Below are positions 36,072-45,135 of a stretch of 64,000 nt of DNA, piece by piece. Source of the DNA: Flavobacterium sp. Its GTDB lineage: Bacteria > Bacteroidota > Bacteroidia > Flavobacteriales > Flavobacteriaceae. Numbering within the stretch: position 1 is the stretch's first letter; every line of letters starts with the position of its first letter. The stretch covers positions 358,567 to 422,566 of the forward strand of contig NZ_JAGIAV010000004.1 in NCBI RefSeq assembly GCF_017744675.1, written 5' to 3'. The notes beneath the pieces were generated by a model. The model was not told the DNA's origin and did not search any database. It saw only the letters and a list, made by a program, of their open reading frames with translations. Made by a program: the position numbers and the translations under genes.

Positions 36072-36658
36072 TATTTCGCTTTTTTAAAGGAGATGTTTTT
36101 TGAAACTCCCAGTCCGAATGTTGACCCGTTTATTCCTGCAACAAATGTTTTATTGCTCGTTTTATTTGCATCGTTTCCTGTAGTATTTTCATAAGACAGT
36201 TCACAGAATTTAGCTTTTAACGCCCATCCGTGACCTAGAAATACGGCAACAATTGGATAAATTCTTCCTAGATAACCATTATAGCTATAAGATCCTGGAG
36301 TATTCATAAGCGTGTTTCCCCATACATAATGTGCGTCTGCTTGTGCGATGATGGCAAAGTGATCGCCGATATTCCAAGAATCACTGTAAAAAGGACCGAT
36401 TTCGTGTTTAGAATCAGTAAGATTTCCATCTGGATTTTTCTCTTGATCGAAAGCAAAATTCATCCCGGCAACTACGTGATCATTAAAAAAATATCCTACT
36501 CCAATTGGATTTGCAGCAAAAGTGCTTCCTGTATTATTATTGTCTTTATAAGTTAATGAACCGTAAAGCATTAAAGATCCTTTCTGTGCATGAACCGTTG
36601 TTAGACTAGCACAAACTAGGAGAAGAACTAAACTCAAATTAATTTTCCAAGTATTCAT
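36071..36658 (-). CDS. Outer-membrane beta-barrel protein in urease operon
   Basis: 195 aa with a signal peptide (NLSLVLLLVCASLTTVHAQ). Repeated amphipathic strands (LMLYGSLTYKDN, AANPIGVGYFFND, VVAGMNFAFDQ, FAIIAQADAHYVWG) and a terminal FGLGVSKNISF suggest a small OmpW/OmpA-type eight-strand barrel. It lies between ureC and ureE, an unusual interruption of the core urease genes. It may help urea or metal cross the outer membrane, but no channel function can be proven from sequence. Confidence 0.75.
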   Translation of the reverse strand: MNTWKINLSLVLLLVCASLTTVHAQKGSLMLYGSLTYKDNNNTGSTFAANPIGVGYFFNDHVVAGMNFAFDQEKNPDGNLTDSKHEIGPFYSDSWNIGDHFAIIAQADAHYVWGNTLMNTPGSYSYNGYLGRIYPIVAVFLGHGWALKAKFCELSYENTTGNDANKTSNKTFVAGINGSTFGLGVSKNISFKKAK

Positions 36659-36737
36659 AATCTTCTTTTGAAATTGTTATTTCTAATCTCACTGCAACAC
36701 AACAAACTGTTGCAGTGAGAAATAGAATTATTATTAA

Positions 36738-38459
36738 TTAAAACAAGTAGTACAATTGTGCTAATGGAAGTTTATCCACCGGTTCGCAAGTGATTTTCTC
36801 TCCATTGATTGTCACAGTATAATTTTCTGCATTTACCATGATTTCTGGAGTGGCATTATTATGAATCATATCTGCTTTTCCAATATTTCTGCAATTTGAA
36901 ACGGCCAATAATTTCTTTTCCAAACCGTATTCTTCGGCAATATTATTGTCTATACCTGCCTGAGAAACAAAGGTGAACACCGTTTTTGTCAATGCTTTTC
37001 CGTAAGTTCCAAACATATTGCGCATAATAATTGGCTGTGGTGTTGGAATAGAAGCATTTGCATCTCCCATTTTACTTGCTGCAATAAAACCTCCTTTTAC
37101 GATAATTTCTGGTTTTACTCCAAACAATGAAGGCTTCCAGATTACCAAGTCGGCAATTTTTCCAGATTCTATAGAGCCAACATAATTAGAAATTCCGTGT
37201 GCAATAGCAGGGTTTATTGTGTACTTAGAAACATATCTTTTTGCACGGTAGTTGTCGTTTTTGTTTTCTGCATCTTCAGCCAAATATCCTTTCTGTTTCT
37301 TCATCTTATCTGCTGTCTGCCAAGTACGAGTAATTACTTCTCCTACACGCCCCATAGCCTGTGAATCTGAACTCATGATACTGAAAACTCCCATATCTTG
37401 AAGCACGTCTTCTGCCGCAATCGTTTCTGGACGAATACGTGAATCGGCAAAAGCAACATCTTCTGGAATTTGTGGGCTTAAGTGATGGCAAACCATCAAC
37501 ATATCCAAGTGCTCATCGATAGTATTTGTCGTGTAAGGTCTAGTTGGATTTGTAGACGCTGGCAATACATTTGGATACATTGCTGCTTTGATGATATCTG
37601 GCGCGTGACCTCCACCAGCTCCTTCTGTGTGGAAAGTGTGAATAACACGTCCTGCAATAGCATTCATGGTATCTTCAAGAAATCCTCCTTCGTTAAGCGT
37701 ATCAGTGTGAATCGCTACTTGCACATCATATTTATCTGCCACTTTTAAAGAAGCATCAATTACAGCAGGAGTTGCACCCCAATCTTCATGGATTTTTACT
37801 CCCAATGCACCTGCCTCAATCTGCTCTTCGATTGGAGCTTCTGTAGCCACATTTCCTTTTCCGAAGAACCCCACGTTTACAGGAAATGCTTCTGCAGCTT
37901 GCAACATTCTCTTAATATTGTGTTTTCCTGGAGTAACCGTTGTTGCATTTGTTCCGTCAGCAGGACCAGTTCCACCGCCAATCATAGTGGTAACACCGCT
38001 ATACAAAGCTGTTTCTATTTGCGTAGGGCTAATAAAGTGGATGTGCGTATCGATTCCTCCAGCCGTAACAATATACCCGTGTCCGCCATGGACTTCTGTT
38101 GAAGCTCCAATAATCATATTGGGTGTGATATTGTCCATTGTATCAGGATTTCCAGCTCTACCCACTCCTACAATTTTTCCATCTTTGATACCAATATCAC
38201 CCTTTACAATTCCCCAGTGGTCAATAATTGTAGCACCTGTAATTACAAAATCAAGTACACCTCCGTCGCGTAAAGCTGTCGAAGATTGGCACATTCCATC
38301 TCTTACCGTTTTTCCTCCACCAAATTTTGCTTCATCTCCGTAAGAGCAGAAATCTTTTTCGATTTCTATAATAAGGTCGGTATCTCCTAAACGTATTTGA
38401 TCTCCTACTGTTGGACCAAAAATACTTGTATAATTTTTTCTAGTTACTTCTAAACTCAT
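36738..38459 (-). CDS. ureC: Urease alpha subunit UreC
   Basis: 573 aa, the catalytic subunit that hydrolyses urea to ammonia and carbamate. Nickel-site residues are in place: GGIDTHIHF (two His), [10 protein letters not shown] (Lys to be carbamylated, plus His), [33 protein letters not shown] (flap Cys and catalytic His) and SSDSQAMGR (Asp). Length matches the family. The start overlaps ureB by 4 nt (ATGA). Separate A, B and C subunits are the common bacterial arrangement. Confidence 0.97.
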   Translation of the reverse strand: MSLEVTRKNYTSIFGPTVGDQIRLGDTDLIIEIEKDFCSYGDEAKFGGGKTVRDGMCQSSTALRDGGVLDFVITGATIIDHWGIVKGDIGIKDGKIVGVGRAGNPDTMDNITPNMIIGASTEVHGGHGYIVTAGGIDTHIHFISPTQIETALYSGVTTMIGGGTGPADGTNATTVTPGKHNIKRMLQAAEAFPVNVGFFGKGNVATEAPIEEQIEAGALGVKIHEDWGATPAVIDASLKVADKYDVQVAIHTDTLNEGGFLEDTMNAIAGRVIHTFHTEGAGGGHAPDIIKAAMYPNVLPASTNPTRPYTTNTIDEHLDMLMVCHHLSPQIPEDVAFADSRIRPETIAAEDVLQDMGVFSIMSSDSQAMGRVGEVITRTWQTADKMKKQKGYLAEDAENKNDNYRAKRYVSKYTINPAIAHGISNYVGSIESGKIADLVIWKPSLFGVKPEIIVKGGFIAASKMGDANASIPTPQPIIMRNMFGTYGKALTKTVFTFVSQAGIDNNIAEEYGLEKKLLAVSNCRNIGKADMIHNNATPEIMVNAENYTVTINGEKITCEPVDKLPLAQLYYLF

Positions 38460-38827
38460 GATTTCACATTTTTAAATTTTCCTTCTTCTAAGCGTTCTAA
38501 TGCAAGGGCTTTATTATGCGGAGCTAAATCTCCATCAACTAAATTGTTGTGGCCATAGATTTTTTGATTGCCTCCAAATCGAGTCAGTTCCACTTCTTTT
38601 TCTTCTCCTGGCTCAAATCTTACGGCTGTACTGGCAATAATATTTAATCGCATTCCGAATGCTTTTTCTCTGTCGAATGACATCATTCTGTTCACTTCAA
38701 AAAAATGAAAATGAGAACCTACCTGAATAGGTCTGTCTCCGGTATTGGTAACTTTTATCTTTAACGTTTCACGGCTATCATTACAAATAATAGCACTATC
38801 TTGTAATATAATTTCTCCTGGAATCAT
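38456..38827 (-). CDS. ureB: Urease beta subunit UreB
   Basis: 123 aa. It begins [17 protein letters not shown] and contains [35 protein letters not shown] and [21 protein letters not shown], all diagnostic of the beta subunit that packs against UreC. It starts 18 nt after ureA and its stop overlaps the ureC start by 4 nt. Confidence 0.96.
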   Translation of the reverse strand: MIPGEIILQDSAIICNDSRETLKIKVTNTGDRPIQVGSHFHFFEVNRMMSFDREKAFGMRLNIIASTAVRFEPGEEKEVELTRFGGNQKIYGHNNLVDGDLAPHNKALALERLEEGKFKNVKS

Positions 38828-38845
38828 CGTTAGTCTTTTTTAGGT

Positions 38846-39148
38846 TTATCGCACAGGATTGTGCACAGTTACTAGTTTGGTGCCATCAGGAAATGTTGCT
38901 TCGATCTGTATATCATGAATCATTTCTGCAACGCCTTCCATCACATCTTCTTTACGAAGAAGTGTCGCACCATATTGCATTAACTCGGCTACTGTCTTGC
39001 CGTCTCGCGCACGTTCCATAAGTTCACTGCTAATAAGTGCAATGGTTTCTGGATAATTTAGTTTTAAGCCACGGGCTTTTCTCTTTTGAGCCAGTTCGCC
39101 AGCTGTGTGCAGCATTAGCTTCTCAATTTCTCTTGGTGTTAAATGCAT
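38846..39148 (-). CDS. ureA: Urease gamma subunit UreA
   Basis: 100 aa. It begins [23 protein letters not shown] and ends with [19 protein letters not shown], the family ends, with [28 protein letters not shown] between. It is the first structural gene of the operon, preceded by a leader of about 360 nt. Its start lies inside a short upstream frame (39123-39197). Confidence 0.96.
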   Translation of the reverse strand: MHLTPREIEKLMLHTAGELAQKRKARGLKLNYPETIALISSELMERARDGKTVAELMQYGATLLRKEDVMEGVAEMIHDIQIEATFPDGTKLVTVHNPVR

Positions 39149-39197
39149 AATAAAAATTTTTAGTTAAAAAAATAACGTGTGGTATTGAAAGCTGCAT
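39123..39197 (-). promoter_or_regulatory. Short upstream ORF (24 codons) overlapping the ureA start
   Basis: ATG at 39197 is preceded at 7 nt by AAGGAG, an unusually good Shine-Dalgarno for this phylum. The frame [19 protein letters not shown]... ends with TGA at 39123-39125, ten codons into ureA in another frame. Translation of it would bring ribosomes across the ureA start, so it may be a leader peptide for coupling. It could be chance. Confidence 0.35.
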
Positions 39198-39506
39198 AGC
39201 TGATCTCCTTAAAAATCAATCATGGCTTTACGGATGTGATAAAATAGATGGGAGGAGTGAAACCAAGGCAATACTTGCCCTTTCCAAATAGAATTGTTCT
39301 ACTTGAATACGCTAATGCACTTTTACAGAAAGGCCGTGCACTTGCCTTCTTTACTGCAAACTGTCATTAGGGGTCGATAGTAAATTAAATTTCTTCCTTT
39401 TACTTTAAACTAAAATAAGGACATAGTTCTCCTTTCCATGATTAAAAACTTTATTTTTAACATGAATACTAAGCACTAAATTTTGGCTAAAGCGTTTAAA
39501 AAAGAA
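39149..39506 (-). other. Long 5' leader/promoter region of the urease operon
   Basis: 358 nt without a substantial gene. It holds the short ORF above, a second mini-ORF with an AGGAG-like site near 39440, and a small hairpin GGCAAGTATTGCC around 39270-39282. No known riboswitch consensus was recognised and no confident promoter match was found. Confidence 0.4.
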
Positions 39507-39899
39507 TTAAAAGTGGATTTTCAAGCTGTGAAATAGTATATTTCTTGACATGTTTCTAAAAGGAGTGAAATTGCGCTCCATTAGCCCTTGACGGTTCAAT
39601 TTTGCATTTTCGTCGAAAGCAAAATGATTGTCTCTTAAGCTATTTCCATTTAAATGAAGTGAAGATGCAAGCAAAGGAGTGCTGCATTTTTCTGTTTCTG
39701 AAGTATTCTCCAATAAAACAAATTTCAATTGGTCAGAATCTGAAAGCGTCTTTTCAAATATGGCTTTATATGGAGTTGAAGTCTCAAAAAAAGATACTGT
39801 CGAGGCATTGCTATTTGCCTTATTTACAATAGCCTTGCTATAACTATTTGGGATAGTTAATAGACAAATTTGTAAAAAAAGAATATAAGCTAACTTCAT
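39507..39899 (-). CDS. Secreted protein of unknown function
   Basis: 130 aa with a likely signal peptide (LAYILFLQICLLTIPNSYS). The mature part is Ser/Asn/Thr-rich with no cysteine pattern beyond a single Cys, and has a basic Phe-rich end (NFTPFRNMSRNILFHSLKIHF). No family is recognised. It stands alone upstream of the urease leader with its own gap on both sides. Confidence 0.45.
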   Translation of the reverse strand: MKLAYILFLQICLLTIPNSYSKAIVNKANSNASTVSFFETSTPYKAIFEKTLSDSDQLKFVLLENTSETEKCSTPLLASSLHLNGNSLRDNHFAFDENAKLNRQGLMERNFTPFRNMSRNILFHSLKIHF

Positions 39900-40122
39900 C
39901 TCAAAGACTTCAATTAATAGAGGTTTGTTCCTTTTATACTTGCAAATTTAGTAGGGTTGAAATACAATTGAGTAGCACAAATCTTGACTTTTCTTTTCCA
40001 AATTTGCAAATAACAGAATTTTAACATCATTTTCTAATATTTACTAATTTAACCAAAACTGCCCCGAATTTTTAGCTTTAAAATTTAATATATAGATTTA
40101 TTCTTACAAAAAATATTCTTAT

Positions 40123-40821
40123 TTAGCAAATTAATAACAAACGATATTCCCCTTCATTCTCTTTTGGCGCTCTATGAATACAAGGCAGTACTTTTTGCTT
40201 TGGATGATCAACAGCCAAACGCCAAAGATGCATTTGCCCTAAATTGATCGGTTTAGCATCTTCATGCAATTGATAATGCAAATCAAAGAAATTCTCTTTT
40301 AAAAAATTCTCAAATTCTTCTTCTGTTCCGTCGTGAAGCTCTTGTAATTTGGCTCTAATTTCTGGAATTAGTATTTTCTGCTCTGCCTCCGAATTGGAGA
40401 TAATATCGCTTGCTGCTCCGTGATAGGTGCATAAAAAGGTATCTGTAGCAATGGGCGAACGATCAACATGAAATGAATACACGTCGGTGGATATAAAATC
40501 AAATTCATCATCTCGTTCGTAGCATTTCAATAAATTAAGAGAAGGCGATGCTCCAAAATCAGTTAATAATTGCAGATCGTTCAAGATTGTTTCTCTCGCC
40601 ATGTTTCCCCTTTCTGATAATTGGAGCGCCATTAAATCTTCAGGATACACTTCTGTTATATTTTCCTTTAAACTCAATTGGCTTACAATTTCGCTAAAAT
40701 CGCCATCCAATTTTCTGTACCAGCACAATGCATTTGTTTCTTCCTTAAAATCAGTATGCACAAGTTCGGAAAAACTAGAGACCATACCAATTTGGCTGCT
40801 GGCAGAAAATATAGTATTCAT
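40123..40821 (-). CDS. DUF1826-like protein
   Basis: 232 aa, cytoplasmic. The central SFHVDRSPIATDTFLCTYHGAASDII and the late PCIHRAPKENEGEYRLLLIC match the DUF1826 outline (FHxD...RLLCTYxG...HRxP...RLLL). The His/Asp residues in these blocks suggest a metal or small-molecule site, which is inference. It starts 21 nt after the aldehyde dehydrogenase and is probably co-transcribed with it. Confidence 0.55.
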   Translation of the reverse strand: MNTIFSASSQIGMVSSFSELVHTDFKEETNALCWYRKLDGDFSEIVSQLSLKENITEVYPEDLMALQLSERGNMARETILNDLQLLTDFGASPSLNLLKCYERDDEFDFISTDVYSFHVDRSPIATDTFLCTYHGAASDIISNSEAEQKILIPEIRAKLQELHDGTEEEFENFLKENFFDLHYQLHEDAKPINLGQMHLWRLAVDHPKQKVLPCIHRAPKENEGEYRLLLIC

Positions 40822-40842
40822 ATTATAATGTAACGAGATTAA

Positions 40843-42201
40843 TTATTTATATTTCTTAATGTAAACCGTCTTCTTGTTTACAAATTCCTGAATGCCATCT
40901 TGCGAAAGTTCACGGCCGTATCCTGAATTTTTAACGCCTCCAAAAGGCAATCTCTGATCGCTCTTTACCAACTCGTTTACAAATACAGCACCTTCGTCAA
41001 ATTTAGGCACTAATCGAGAGACTTTTTCAAAGTCTTCTGTAAAAATAGTAACGCCAAGTCCGAAAGGGCTATGGTTTGATAGTGCGACAGCTTCTTCTTC
41101 ATCCTTAAAAGTCGTGATTCCGATCAGCGGACCAAATACTTCTTCTTTAAAAATTGCCATCTCTGTGGTAACATTTCCAACAACAGTTGGTTCAAAATAG
41201 GCTTTGTCTCTTTTTCCTCCCAACAAAACGGCTGCACCTTTTTCTAGCGCATCTTGAAGCTGTTTTTCGAGTTCTTCTGCAAGGTCAATGCGAGCCATTG
41301 TTCCAATTGTCGTTTCCTTACTCAAAGGATCTCCCGAACGAAGTTTGCTTGCTTCTTCCAGAAAAGCTTTTGTAAATTCTGCCACAATAGATGCTTCTAC
41401 CAACAATCGTTTTCCTGCAATACAGCTTTGTCCAGCATTCTGAAAGCGCGCTTGAACACAAGTTTTTACGGTTTGCTGCAAATTACAATCGGCAAAAACA
41501 ACCAAGGCATTGCTTCCTCCTAACTCGAGCACTGTTTTTTTGATTTCGCTTCCTGCAACAGCCGCCACCGCTCTTCCCGTTGCTTCACTTCCTGTCAGTG
41601 TAACGGCTTTCACTTTAGGGTTTCTAATGATTTCTTCTACCATTTTACTGCCAATTGGCAAATTCGTAAAACATCCAGCTGGAAAACCTGCTCTTTCAAA
41701 TATTTTTTCAATACTTATGGCACTTTTCATCACATTGCTAGCATGCTTTAATAGTCCAACATTTCCAGCCATAAGTGCCGGCACAGCAAATCGCATAACC
41801 TGCCAGAACGGATAATTCCAAGGCATAATGGCCATAACAACTCCTATTGGTTCATAGCTTACATAGCTTTTATCTGCGTCTGTTTCAATTATTTTATCAG
41901 CAAGCATCACTGGAGCGTTTTCAGCATAAAAATCACATAGGTTAGCGCATTTTTCTACTTCAGCCAGCGATTGGGCAATTGGTTTTCCCATTTCTTGCGT
42001 AATAATTTGAGCATATTCGTTCGCATTCTTCCTCATCTCTTGGCCAGCCGCTTTCATCAATAGGGAACGTTCAGAAAAAGGAACTTCTCTCCAACTCTTA
42101 TACTGCGCATCGGCTTTGTCAATTGCTTTTTCAACATCTTTGTTGCTCCATTCAGCAATTTCAAATACTACTTCTTGGTTATATGGGTTTATAGATTTCA
42201 T
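40843..42201 (-). CDS. NAD(P)-dependent succinate-semialdehyde dehydrogenase-like
   Basis: 452 aa aldehyde dehydrogenase. Motifs: IMPWNYPFWQ, KHASN, TLTGSEATGR cofactor loop, catalytic Glu in LELGGSNALVV, catalytic Cys in QNAGQSCIAGKR, and EVFGPLIGI. The length and the SCIA motif place it with the Sad/GabD-type short succinate-semialdehyde dehydrogenases, which feed GABA carbon into the TCA cycle. No GABA transaminase is seen nearby, so another aldehyde is possible. Confidence 0.85.
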   Translation of the reverse strand: MKSINPYNQEVVFEIAEWSNKDVEKAIDKADAQYKSWREVPFSERSLLMKAAGQEMRKNANEYAQIITQEMGKPIAQSLAEVEKCANLCDFYAENAPVMLADKIIETDADKSYVSYEPIGVVMAIMPWNYPFWQVMRFAVPALMAGNVGLLKHASNVMKSAISIEKIFERAGFPAGCFTNLPIGSKMVEEIIRNPKVKAVTLTGSEATGRAVAAVAGSEIKKTVLELGGSNALVVFADCNLQQTVKTCVQARFQNAGQSCIAGKRLLVEASIVAEFTKAFLEEASKLRSGDPLSKETTIGTMARIDLAEELEKQLQDALEKGAAVLLGGKRDKAYFEPTVVGNVTTEMAIFKEEVFGPLIGITTFKDEEEAVALSNHSPFGLGVTIFTEDFEKVSRLVPKFDEGAVFVNELVKSDQRLPFGGVKNSGYGRELSQDGIQEFVNKKTVYIKKYK

Positions 42202-42458
42202 GATACTACTATTTTTTAATGCTTCTTTTTTTAAAGCTCATTAAAAGGTACAATTTATTTTAATTTTTAAAAATGTATTGAAGCTATTATTTTTTGGACG
42301 GGGCATTTTAACTAAAAAATTATCAACGCTAAAAGGAATTGTGATTTAATAGACTACACTGCCCAAACTGCATGGAATAAGGATATGAGATACAATTAGG
42401 TCGCAAATAAGGAGATAGAATTTATCTCATACTAGAGCTTGAAGAAGAATTGTCCAGT

Positions 42459-43478
42459 CTATTTTTTTTCGAAATACAGATAGTTTGTACCATTGCTAAC
42501 ATCGCGTAATCGCACTTGCGAATTATTAAACTCAAATAACTTCCAATTTTTATTTAATTTGCTTAGCAAATCGGAACTAAAATTTAATTTCAATTCTGTA
42601 GTTCCATTCTGTACGCTACTATCCCATTGGCCTATCTCTGAAACACCGGCTTTAGTGGCAACTACTGACTTATCACTCTTGAAGACAAACAAATAGCTGT
42701 TATAAAGAGAGGTTTTTTCGGTAACATCAAAAAAGTAAGGTATTCCCCAAGAACCTTGAGTGATTGTTGCTGCAAAATCTAGCGTTGCAATATTGTTTTC
42801 AGGGCAGTAATCAATGGCGTACTTTATGGCATTTTCGAATTCTAAATTATTCGAAATCACATTTGTTTTATTATTATAATCGACTACAGAAATTGGATAT
42901 TGCAATGAAATATAGGTACTTCCGTTCAAGTTTTTTATAAAATCATAAAAGGCGTGATCGCTTGCAATCGTTTCAGAACTTGCCGACTGATTCAAGCTAT
43001 TGTAAATATTAATCCTAATTGGATAATTAATATTCAGTCCATTAATTTTAGCTAAAAGATCTGGAAATTTATTCCAATAATCTATCAGTGAATTAAAATC
43101 AGATTCGGTAGCAATAACCGTTTGATAATAATTATAATAAATCATTGTAACAGGAAAATCTATTGTTACAACATCATTGTCTGTATTGCTTGCATTGATA
43201 TTGTCTGCTACTTTTTGATAATCGCTTGCTGAATTAATTGCAATTTTCTGACTGTTTACGGTAACGGTATACGGAAATTTTATCGTACAATAGGTAGATC
43301 CATCAATGATATTGTCTTGAACGGTGCTCACCATTGCTACCCTTTGCAAATAGGTTGTAAGAGGCGAAGTATTTACAATAGTTCCTTGTCTGTTATCGTC
43401 TTGAACATCAGATTCATTTTGACACGACAGCAATAGCAGCAGCGCACCAAGAGATAACAAAAATTTAAAAGTAGACAT
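42459..43478 (-). CDS. Lipoprotein with repeated beta modules
   Basis: 339 aa. Signal with lipobox LLLLLSCQNE (Cys about 19). The mature part holds four or five related blocks of about 45-60 residues, each with a strand like TIKFPYTVTV, TIDFPVTMIY, NINYPIRINI, SLQYPISVVD or TLDFAATI, then a helix such as SDYQKVADNI, SDFNSLIDYW, HAFYDFIKNL or LEFENAIKYA. The C-terminal part resembles a small lipocalin-like or DUF5004-like strand set (FKSDKSVVATKAG...GTTELKLNFSSDLLSKLNKNWKLFEF). The function is unknown. It is read away from the sigma factor gene. Confidence 0.7.
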   Translation of the reverse strand: MSTFKFLLSLGALLLLLSCQNESDVQDDNRQGTIVNTSPLTTYLQRVAMVSTVQDNIIDGSTYCTIKFPYTVTVNSQKIAINSASDYQKVADNINASNTDNDVVTIDFPVTMIYYNYYQTVIATESDFNSLIDYWNKFPDLLAKINGLNINYPIRINIYNSLNQSASSETIASDHAFYDFIKNLNGSTYISLQYPISVVDYNNKTNVISNNLEFENAIKYAIDYCPENNIATLDFAATITQGSWGIPYFFDVTEKTSLYNSYLFVFKSDKSVVATKAGVSEIGQWDSSVQNGTTELKLNFSSDLLSKLNKNWKLFEFNNSQVRLRDVSNGTNYLYFEKK

Positions 43479-43638
43479 ATATATATTTTTACAAATGTAA
43501 TCAATTTCAATAAACCGTTTTTCAATTTACTTAATATTAATAAGTATGAATTACACACTAACTGACTATAAATAAACAGCTTTCTTTCAGATATAAAACA
43601 ATCAGCTTTCTTTTTACCCTACTTATATCAAAAACAAA

Positions 43639-43646
43639 TACATTTG
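43639..43646 (+). promoter_or_regulatory. Candidate Bacteroidota -7 element before sigma gene
   Basis: TACATTTG fits TAnnTTTG, 24 nt before the ATG of the ECF sigma gene. The -33 element is weak. TTACCCTAC (43614-43622), the inverse of the GTAGGGTAA element, lies just upstream. Confidence 0.35.
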
Positions 43647-43669
43647 TATATGACCAATTAGAAATTTAA

Positions 43670-44185
43670 ATGCCACCTAAGAATCAATCTGACACCTGCG
43701 ATGAAATAATTTTTTCGACTTTCTTTAAAGATCAAATTAAAGCACTTCGAAATTTTATATTTTACAAATTTGGCAACTTAGATCATGCCGAAGATGTGGC
43801 GCAGGAAGCGTTTGTTAAATTGTGGCAAAACTGTAGTTCGGTACCTCTAGAAAAAGCAAAATCATACATCTATACTATTGCCAACAACAGCAGTCTCAAT
43901 AAGATTGCTCATGAAAAAGTAGTCTTGAAATACGAAAAAAACTTTAAAAGTTTAGATCAAACCAATGAAAGCCCTGAATATATCTTGGAAGAAAAACAAT
44001 TTCAAGTCAAACTTTTAAAAGCTATTGAAAACTTAAACGAAAAACAGCGCGTTGCTTTTTTGATGCATCGAATTGATGGCAAAAAGTATAGCGAAATTGC
44101 TTCGGACTTGAACATAAGCGTAAAGGCAGTCGAAAAACGCATTCATCTGGCTTTATTAAGTTTACGAAAGGAAATTGACTTATAA
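43670..44185 (+). CDS. ECF sigma factor (FecI-like)
   Basis: 171 aa. Region 2: IKALRNFIFYKFGNLDHAEDVAQEAFVKLWQNC. Region 4: LNEKQRVAFLMHRIDGKKYSEIASDLNISVKAVEKRIHLALLSLRKEI, with a helix-turn-helix. Such sigma factors work with a FecR anti-sigma regulator and a TonB receptor, as encoded next. The likely targets are its own neighbouring transport and redox genes. Confidence 0.92.
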   Translation: MPPKNQSDTCDEIIFSTFFKDQIKALRNFIFYKFGNLDHAEDVAQEAFVKLWQNCSSVPLEKAKSYIYTIANNSSLNKIAHEKVVLKYEKNFKSLDQTNESPEYILEEKQFQVKLLKAIENLNEKQRVAFLMHRIDGKKYSEIASDLNISVKAVEKRIHLALLSLRKEIDL

Positions 44186-44187
44186 AA

Positions 44188-44224
44188 GTAGGGTAAATTT
44201 CGCTTTGGCTGTTTTAATTATAGA
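44188..44224 (+). promoter_or_regulatory. GTAGGGTAA element, copy 1 (before fecR)
   Basis: GTAGGGTAA is followed within 20 nt by GGCTGTTTTAATTA, 48 nt before the FecR gene. A similar arrangement (GTAGGGTAA...AGCTGTTTTATTA) recurs at 47731. It is a candidate promoter or operator of the sigma factor. Confidence 0.5.
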
Positions 44225-44235
44225 ATAAAAAAAAA

Positions 44236-45135
44236 ATGAAAAAAGATCGCTTATTAGCAAAATGGTTAAACAATGATTTATCTGAGGATGAATTAGCCGA
44301 GTTTGAAGCTAGCGCTGATTTTGAAAAATACCAGAAAATCAAAGACTATACTTCGCATTTGGCCATAGACGATTTGGACGAAAACGCAATGTTGTCCAAT
44401 ATTCTCACGCAGCAAAAAACGAAGAGTAAGGTAGTTTCATTTGAAAAAAATTGGATCTTTAAAATAGCTGCCATACTGGTTTTAGCTCTTGGAATTACAT
44501 TTGCTCTAAGATTTTTTATGCCAGAAACACAAACTGCAGGTTTTGGTCAAAAAAGCACTTTTACGTTACCCGACAATTCTCAAGTAGTTCTAAATTCAGG
44601 TTCTGAAATAAACTATAAAAAATGGGGCTGGAATACGGATCGAAAATTAGAATTAAAAGGTGAAGCTTATTTTAAGGTTTCAAAAGGAAGACGATTTGAA
44701 GTGTGCACCGAATTGGGAAAAGTAACTGTTTTGGGAACTCAATTTAACGTTAAGTCACGAAATAAAAGGCTTGACGTAATATGTTATGAAGGCCGAGTAA
44801 AAGTAAATTATAATCAGGCTCAGATTGTATTGACTCACGGACAAAGTGTGACTTTTGACAATGGCAAACAAGTTAATCGAGAGATCTATTCCTCAAAACC
44901 AGAATGGATAAATAATGAAATATGCTTTTATAAAGAAAATATAAGAAGCTTGTTAGAAGAAGTTGAAAGACAATACAATATCACGATCGAGTTAAATACA
45001 CAAAATCCAGACTCTTTATTTACAGGAAAATTACCTTCTAATGATCTAAATACAACCCTTCAGATTATCAGTACAACCTATCATTTGAAAGCAAAAAAAG
45101 TCTCAAAAAACAAAATAATATTTGACGAAAAATAA
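44236..45135 (+). CDS. FecR-family anti-sigma/sensor protein
   Basis: 299 aa. N-terminal cytoplasmic part (about 1-70, KWLNNDLSEDELAEF), one membrane segment (IFKIAAILVLALGITFALRFF), then the periplasmic FecR domain (QKSTFTLPDNSQVVLNSGSEINYKK, LELKGEAYFKVSKGRRFEVCTELGKVTVLGTQFNV) and the C-terminal DUF4974-like domain (YKENIRSLLEEVERQYNITIEL...FTGKLPSNDLNTTLQIISTTYHL). It relays receptor state to the sigma factor. The TonB receptor starts on the next base after its stop. Confidence 0.93.
   Translation: MKKDRLLAKWLNNDLSEDELAEFEASADFEKYQKIKDYTSHLAIDDLDENAMLSNILTQQKTKSKVVSFEKNWIFKIAAILVLALGITFALRFFMPETQTAGFGQKSTFTLPDNSQVVLNSGSEINYKKWGWNTDRKLELKGEAYFKVSKGRRFEVCTELGKVTVLGTQFNVKSRNKRLDVICYEGRVKVNYNQAQIVLTHGQSVTFDNGKQVNREIYSSKPEWINNEICFYKENIRSLLEEVERQYNITIELNTQNPDSLFTGKLPSNDLNTTLQIISTTYHLKAKKVSKNKIIFDEK

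Noticed and set aside
37788..38343. Several long frames antisense to ureC
   Set aside because: They are shadows caused by the codon use of a strongly conserved gene.
39149..39506. Possible riboswitch upstream of ureA
   Set aside because: No known metal, guanidine or other aptamer consensus could be matched; only small hairpins and short frames are visible.
42384..42431. Inverted TATGAGATA/TATCTCATA pair with about 30 nt spacing
   Set aside because: Short AT-rich arms with a long spacer are expected by chance and there is no clear gene arrangement to give it meaning.
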